DNA of 43,990 nucleotides from Acidobacteriota bacterium. Lineage in GTDB: Bacteria; Acidobacteriota; Blastocatellia; Pyrinomonadales; Pyrinomonadaceae. The notes beneath the pieces are model-generated. The model searched no databases. It saw nothing but the letters and a program-made list of their open reading frames with translations, and had not been told where the DNA came from. The position numbers and the translations under genes were made by a program. Location: the NCBI GenBank assembly GCA_019242475.1, contig JAFAVK010000121.1:1-43990 (forward strand), written 5' to 3'. Numbering within the stretch: position 1 is the stretch's first letter; each line of letters begins with the position of its first letter. Shown here one piece after another: positions 41,437-43,990 of this stretch.

Positions 41437-43242
41437 ATGAACTCTTCGAAGGTGGAAGACAGGCTGGCCGACTTTACGCGCGACCGGCGGGTGATCGTGC
41501 TCTCGCTGATGGCGGTGTTGATCGGGGCGATCAGCGCGCTCGTCGCCGACGCGCTGGTCTGGCTCATCGCCGTCATCACCAACCTGGCCTTCTACCAGAC
41601 GCTCTCGTCCGTCTTCCGCTCGCCGGAGCAGCACCGGCTCGGGCTGCTGGTCATCGTCGTGCCGGTCTTGGGCGGCCTCGTCATCGGCTTCACGGCCCGC
41701 TACGGCTCGGAGAAGATACGCGGGCACGGCATCCCCGAGGCGCTCGAAGCGATCCTCTTCGGCCGCAGCCGGATGTCGCCGAAGATCGCGGTCTTAAAGC
41801 CGCTCTCGTCGGCCGTTTCGATAGGGACGGGCGGGCCGTTCGGGGCCGAGGGGCCGATCATCATGACGGGCGGGGCGGTCGGCTCACTCTTCGCGCAGAT
41901 GTTCCACCTCTCTTCGGCCGAGCGGAAGACCCTGCTGGTGGCGGGGGCGGCCGGCGGGATGTCGGCCATCTTCGCCTCGCCGGTCGCGGCCGTGCTGCTC
42001 GCGGTCGAGCTGCTGCTCTTCGAGTGGAGGCCGCGCTCGTTCATCCCCGTCGCGGTGGCGGCGGCGGTGGCCGGTGCCCTGCGGGTGCCGCTGATGGGGG
42101 CGGGGCCGATCTTCCCCGTCACGCCGCACGCCGCGCTCGGGGGCGTGGGGCTGCTCTTCGCCTTCGCGGTCGGCATCGCCGCGGGGCTCGCCTCGGGGCT
42201 GCTGACGACTCTGGTCTACGCCTTCGAAGACCTCTTCGAGCGGCTGCCGATTCACTGGATGTGGTGGCCGGCGCTCGGCGGGCTCTTCGTCGGCATCGGG
42301 GGCTTCTTCGAGCCGCGCGTGCTCGGGGTCGGCTACGACACGATCCACGGGCTGCTGCGCGGCGAGATCGTGGGGGCGGCGCTCGTCGGGCTCCTGATCG
42401 GCAAGTCGCTCGTCTGGTCGGTCGCGCTCGGGTCGGGGACTTCGGGCGGCGTGCTCGCGCCGCTGCTCATCATGGGCGGCGCGCTCGGCGCTTTCGAGTC
42501 GCGTTTCATTCCCGTCGGCGACGCGGGCCTGTGGGCGATCATCAGCATGGCGGCGATGATGGGCGGCACGATGCGCTCGCCTTTGACAGCGATGGTCTTC
42601 ACGCTGGAGCTGACGCACGACCTCAACCTGCTGCCGGGGCTGCTGGTCGGGAGCATCGCCGCGCACGCGCTGACGGTGCTGCTGCTGCGCCGCTCGATCC
42701 TGACGGAGAAGGTGGCGCGCCGCGGCTACCACGTCACGCGCGAGTATGGCGTAGACCCTTTGACGGCGCTCCGCGTCGAGGAGGTGATGGACAGGGACGT
42801 GCCGACCGTGCCCGCCACGATGAAGGTCTCGGAGTTGTCCGAAGGCATCGCGCGGCACGACCCACGGCTCACGAAGCGCCAGGGCATCCCCATCCTCGAC
42901 GGCGAGGGGCTGCTCGTCGGCATCATCACGCGCGGCGACCTGCTGCGCGCGCTCGAAAGGGGCCTGGACGGCGACGCGACGGTGCTGGAGGCCGGCAGCG
43001 GCAATCTCATCGTCACTTACCCGGACGAGGTCTTGCAGGAGGCGGTGGTCAAGATGCTGCGCGGCGACATTGGCCGACTGCCCGTCGTTGACAGGCAAGA
43101 CCCGCGCCGGCTCGTCGGCTACCTGGGGCGGGCGGGCGTGATGGCGGCGCGCGTCAGGCAGCACGAGGAGGAGTACGTGCGCGAGCAGGGGCTCTTTCCG
43201 TCCACGCTGAAAGTCGGAACTCTTATTAAAGGTAGCCGGTGA
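41437..43242 (+). CDS. ClC-type chloride channel/antiporter with CBS domains (601 aa)
   Basis: The ATG at 41437 has GGAG 6 bases upstream; the frame is open upstream, but that part includes the promoter and palindrome. About ten to twelve membrane helices span 1-430. ClC pore motifs are GHGIPEALE (about 90), GTGGPFGAEGPI (about 132, with the gating Glu kept) and GSGTSGGVLAPLL (about 335). The central pore serine of the GSGIP motif is a histidine here, as in several bacterial sub-groups. Two CBS domains (about 440-590) end the protein (VMDRDVPTVPATMKVSEL, GIITRGDLLRALERG, DIGRLPVVDRQD) and probably bind nucleotides to regulate the pore. It moves Cl- or another anion across the inner membrane. 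Confidence 0.94.
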   Translation: MNSSKVEDRLADFTRDRRVIVLSLMAVLIGAISALVADALVWLIAVITNLAFYQTLSSVFRSPEQHRLGLLVIVVPVLGGLVIGFTARYGSEKIRGHGIPEALEAILFGRSRMSPKIAVLKPLSSAVSIGTGGPFGAEGPIIMTGGAVGSLFAQMFHLSSAERKTLLVAGAAGGMSAIFASPVAAVLLAVELLLFEWRPRSFIPVAVAAAVAGALRVPLMGAGPIFPVTPHAALGGVGLLFAFAVGIAAGLASGLLTTLVYAFEDLFERLPIHWMWWPALGGLFVGIGGFFEPRVLGVGYDTIHGLLRGEIVGAALVGLLIGKSLVWSVALGSGTSGGVLAPLLIMGGALGAFESRFIPVGDAGLWAIISMAAMMGGTMRSPLTAMVFTLELTHDLNLLPGLLVGSIAAHALTVLLLRRSILTEKVARRGYHVTREYGVDPLTALRVEEVMDRDVPTVPATMKVSELSEGIARHDPRLTKRQGIPILDGEGLLVGIITRGDLLRALERGLDGDATVLEAGSGNLIVTYPDEVLQEAVVKMLRGDIGRLPVVDRQDPRRLVGYLGRAGVMAARVRQHEEEYVREQGLFPSTLKVGTLIKGSR

Positions 43243-43265
43243 ACAATCTGCGAAAAGGAGGAGGC

Positions 43266-43499
43266 ATGAACGATTCATACGCAGGCGACAAGGGAATTCT
43301 AGTGGGACTCAGACTTACCGCGGTGTTGGCCGCCGCGCTCCTGCTACCGGGTCGCCTACAGCCGCACGGGCGGCGACTCGCCGATGGTGATGATCACGAT
43401 GCAGAAGACGCAGTGAGGCGTTTAGAGCCGCCGTGTCCCGTCGAAGTTTTTGTCAAACCAGTTCGAGCAGGTGCCCCATCCTCTCCTTCTTGGTTCTGA
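43266..43499 (+). CDS. Small ORF after the ClC gene, probably frameshifted (77 codons)
   Basis: The ATG at 43266 has an excellent AAAGGAGGAGG ribosome site and lies 23 bases after the ClC stop. The N-terminus looks like a signal or membrane segment (LRLTAVLAAALLLPG). After about residue 30 the composition turns Arg/Asp-rich and unnatural, while another frame reads sensibly (AYSRTGGDSPMVMITMQK) to a TGA near 43412. One inserted or deleted base near 43350 would join the two into a protein of about 50 residues. As written, the ORF overlaps the ribA 3' end by 47 bp. I do not recognise the product. Confidence 0.4.
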   Translation: MNDSYAGDKGILVGLRLTAVLAAALLLPGRLQPHGRRLADGDDHDAEDAVRRLEPPCPVEVFVKPVRAGAPSSPSWF

Positions 43500-43990
43500 G
43501 GTAGCGCGCGGCCGCGTCGGCCGTCGAGACTTCGAGCGCGACGCGGGCGACGACGGACAGGCCCGACTGCTCCAGCGCACGAATCTTGTCGGGGTTGTTC
43601 GACATCACCCGGACACGACGCAAGCCCAGGTCGAGGAGCACCTCGGCGCACTGCCTGTACTCGCGCAGGTCAACGGCGAGCCCGAGCCGCTCGTTGGCCT
43701 CGACCGTGTCCGCCCCCTCGTCCTGCAAGGCGTAGGCCCGAATCTTGTTGAGGATGCCGATGCCCCGCCCCTCTTGTAACTGATAGACGACCGCGCCCCG
43801 GCCCTCCCGCTCAATCAACTCTAAAGCGCGGCGGAGTTGCGGGCCGCAGTCGCACTTGGTCGAGCCGAAGACGTCGCCCGTCAGGCATTGCGAGTGGATG
43901 CGCGCCAGCGTCGGCACGTCCGCCCTCAGCTCGCCCTTGTAGAGGGCGACGAACTCCTCGTCGCTCGTCTTCGAGCGGTAGCCCGCGATG
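43453..43990 (-). CDS. ribA: GTP cyclohydrolase II, 5' end outside window
   Basis: This enzyme opens GTP to the pyrimidine precursor of riboflavin in the first committed step. The frame is open to the window edge (AGYRSKTSDEEFVALYKGE before the motif), so the start lies beyond 43990. The zinc ligands are CLTGDVFGSTKCDCG (C-x10-C-x-C), followed by YQLQEGRGIGILNKIRAY and DTVEANERLGLAVDLREY, all diagnostic. The C-terminus VMSNNPDKIRALEQSG is also normal for RibA. Whether a DHBP synthase (RibB) domain is fused upstream cannot be seen. Riboflavin synthesis and folate/pterin chemistry both start from GTP, but no other pterin gene is in view. Confidence 0.95.
   Translation of the reverse strand, partial: IAGYRSKTSDEEFVALYKGELRADVPTLARIHSQCLTGDVFGSTKCDCGPQLRRALELIEREGRGAVVYQLQEGRGIGILNKIRAYALQDEGADTVEANERLGLAVDLREYRQCAEVLLDLGLRRVRVMSNNPDKIRALEQSGLSVVARVALEVSTADAAARYLRTKKERMGHLLELV

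Noticed and set aside
1..43990. tRNA, rRNA, insertion sequence or prophage genes
   Set aside because: I saw no rRNA or tRNA sequence, no transposase or integrase and no phage structural gene in any frame; the only sign of mobility is exchange of RHS tips.

Overview
The window is high-GC DNA with strongly GC-biased third codon positions, so long mirror-image open frames run opposite or out of frame with the true genes. The gene set points to a Gram-negative, Acidobacteriota-like organism: an Oar-type TonB-dependent receptor with an N-terminal carboxypeptidase-regulatory domain, a neprilysin-type M13 peptidase, an ECF sigma/anti-sigma/HEAT-repeat operon, and a giant secreted RHS/YD-repeat protein. 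The lineage is an inference from this gene content; no rRNA gene is present.

Layout. (1) 1-19971 is a polymorphic-toxin locus. A LamG-domain protein, cut by the window start, is followed by a 5333-residue RHS protein with Ig-like, propeller-like, YD-repeat and PA14 modules and a variable C-terminal tip. Next come a candidate immunity gene, a displaced older tip carrying a WHH-type HNH nuclease with one frameshift plus its candidate immunity gene, and a 31-codon remnant of what looks like a still older tip with a 58-residue ORF. A 112-bp perfect direct repeat marks where the current tip replaced the older one. (2) 20184-25203 is an ECF sigma, zinc-finger anti-sigma and two HEAT-repeat protein operon. 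(3) 25226-29037 holds a GAF/SpoIIE-type phosphatase, a secreted LamG/DUF1080-like protein and a MOSC protein. (4) 29062-32421 holds a sulfotransferase, two glycosyltransferases and a methyltransferase-like protein. (5) 32537-38429 holds an M13 peptidase, a small DUF4440-like protein and the TonB receptor. (6) 38661-40866 holds a GntR regulator and phenylalanine 4-hydroxylase with its leader. (7) 40896-43242 is a divergent MarR/ClC pair. (8) 43453-43990 is the 3' part of ribA on the minus strand.

The most striking signal is the leader of the phenylalanine hydroxylase gene. On the minus strand a TTGACA-N17-TAACCT promoter precedes a 34-codon ORF with five tyrosine codons in six (YRYYYY). A GC-rich hairpin with a T-tract follows, just before the hydroxylase start. 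This has the parts of a tyrosine-sensing transcription attenuator on the enzyme that makes tyrosine. The second main signal is the fossil record of toxin-tip replacement behind the RHS gene. Two further regulatory sites are well supported by sequence: a palindrome whose two arms each carry a TATAAT facing opposite ways between the MarR and ClC genes, and a perfect 15-bp terminator with a T-rich tail behind the TonB receptor gene.
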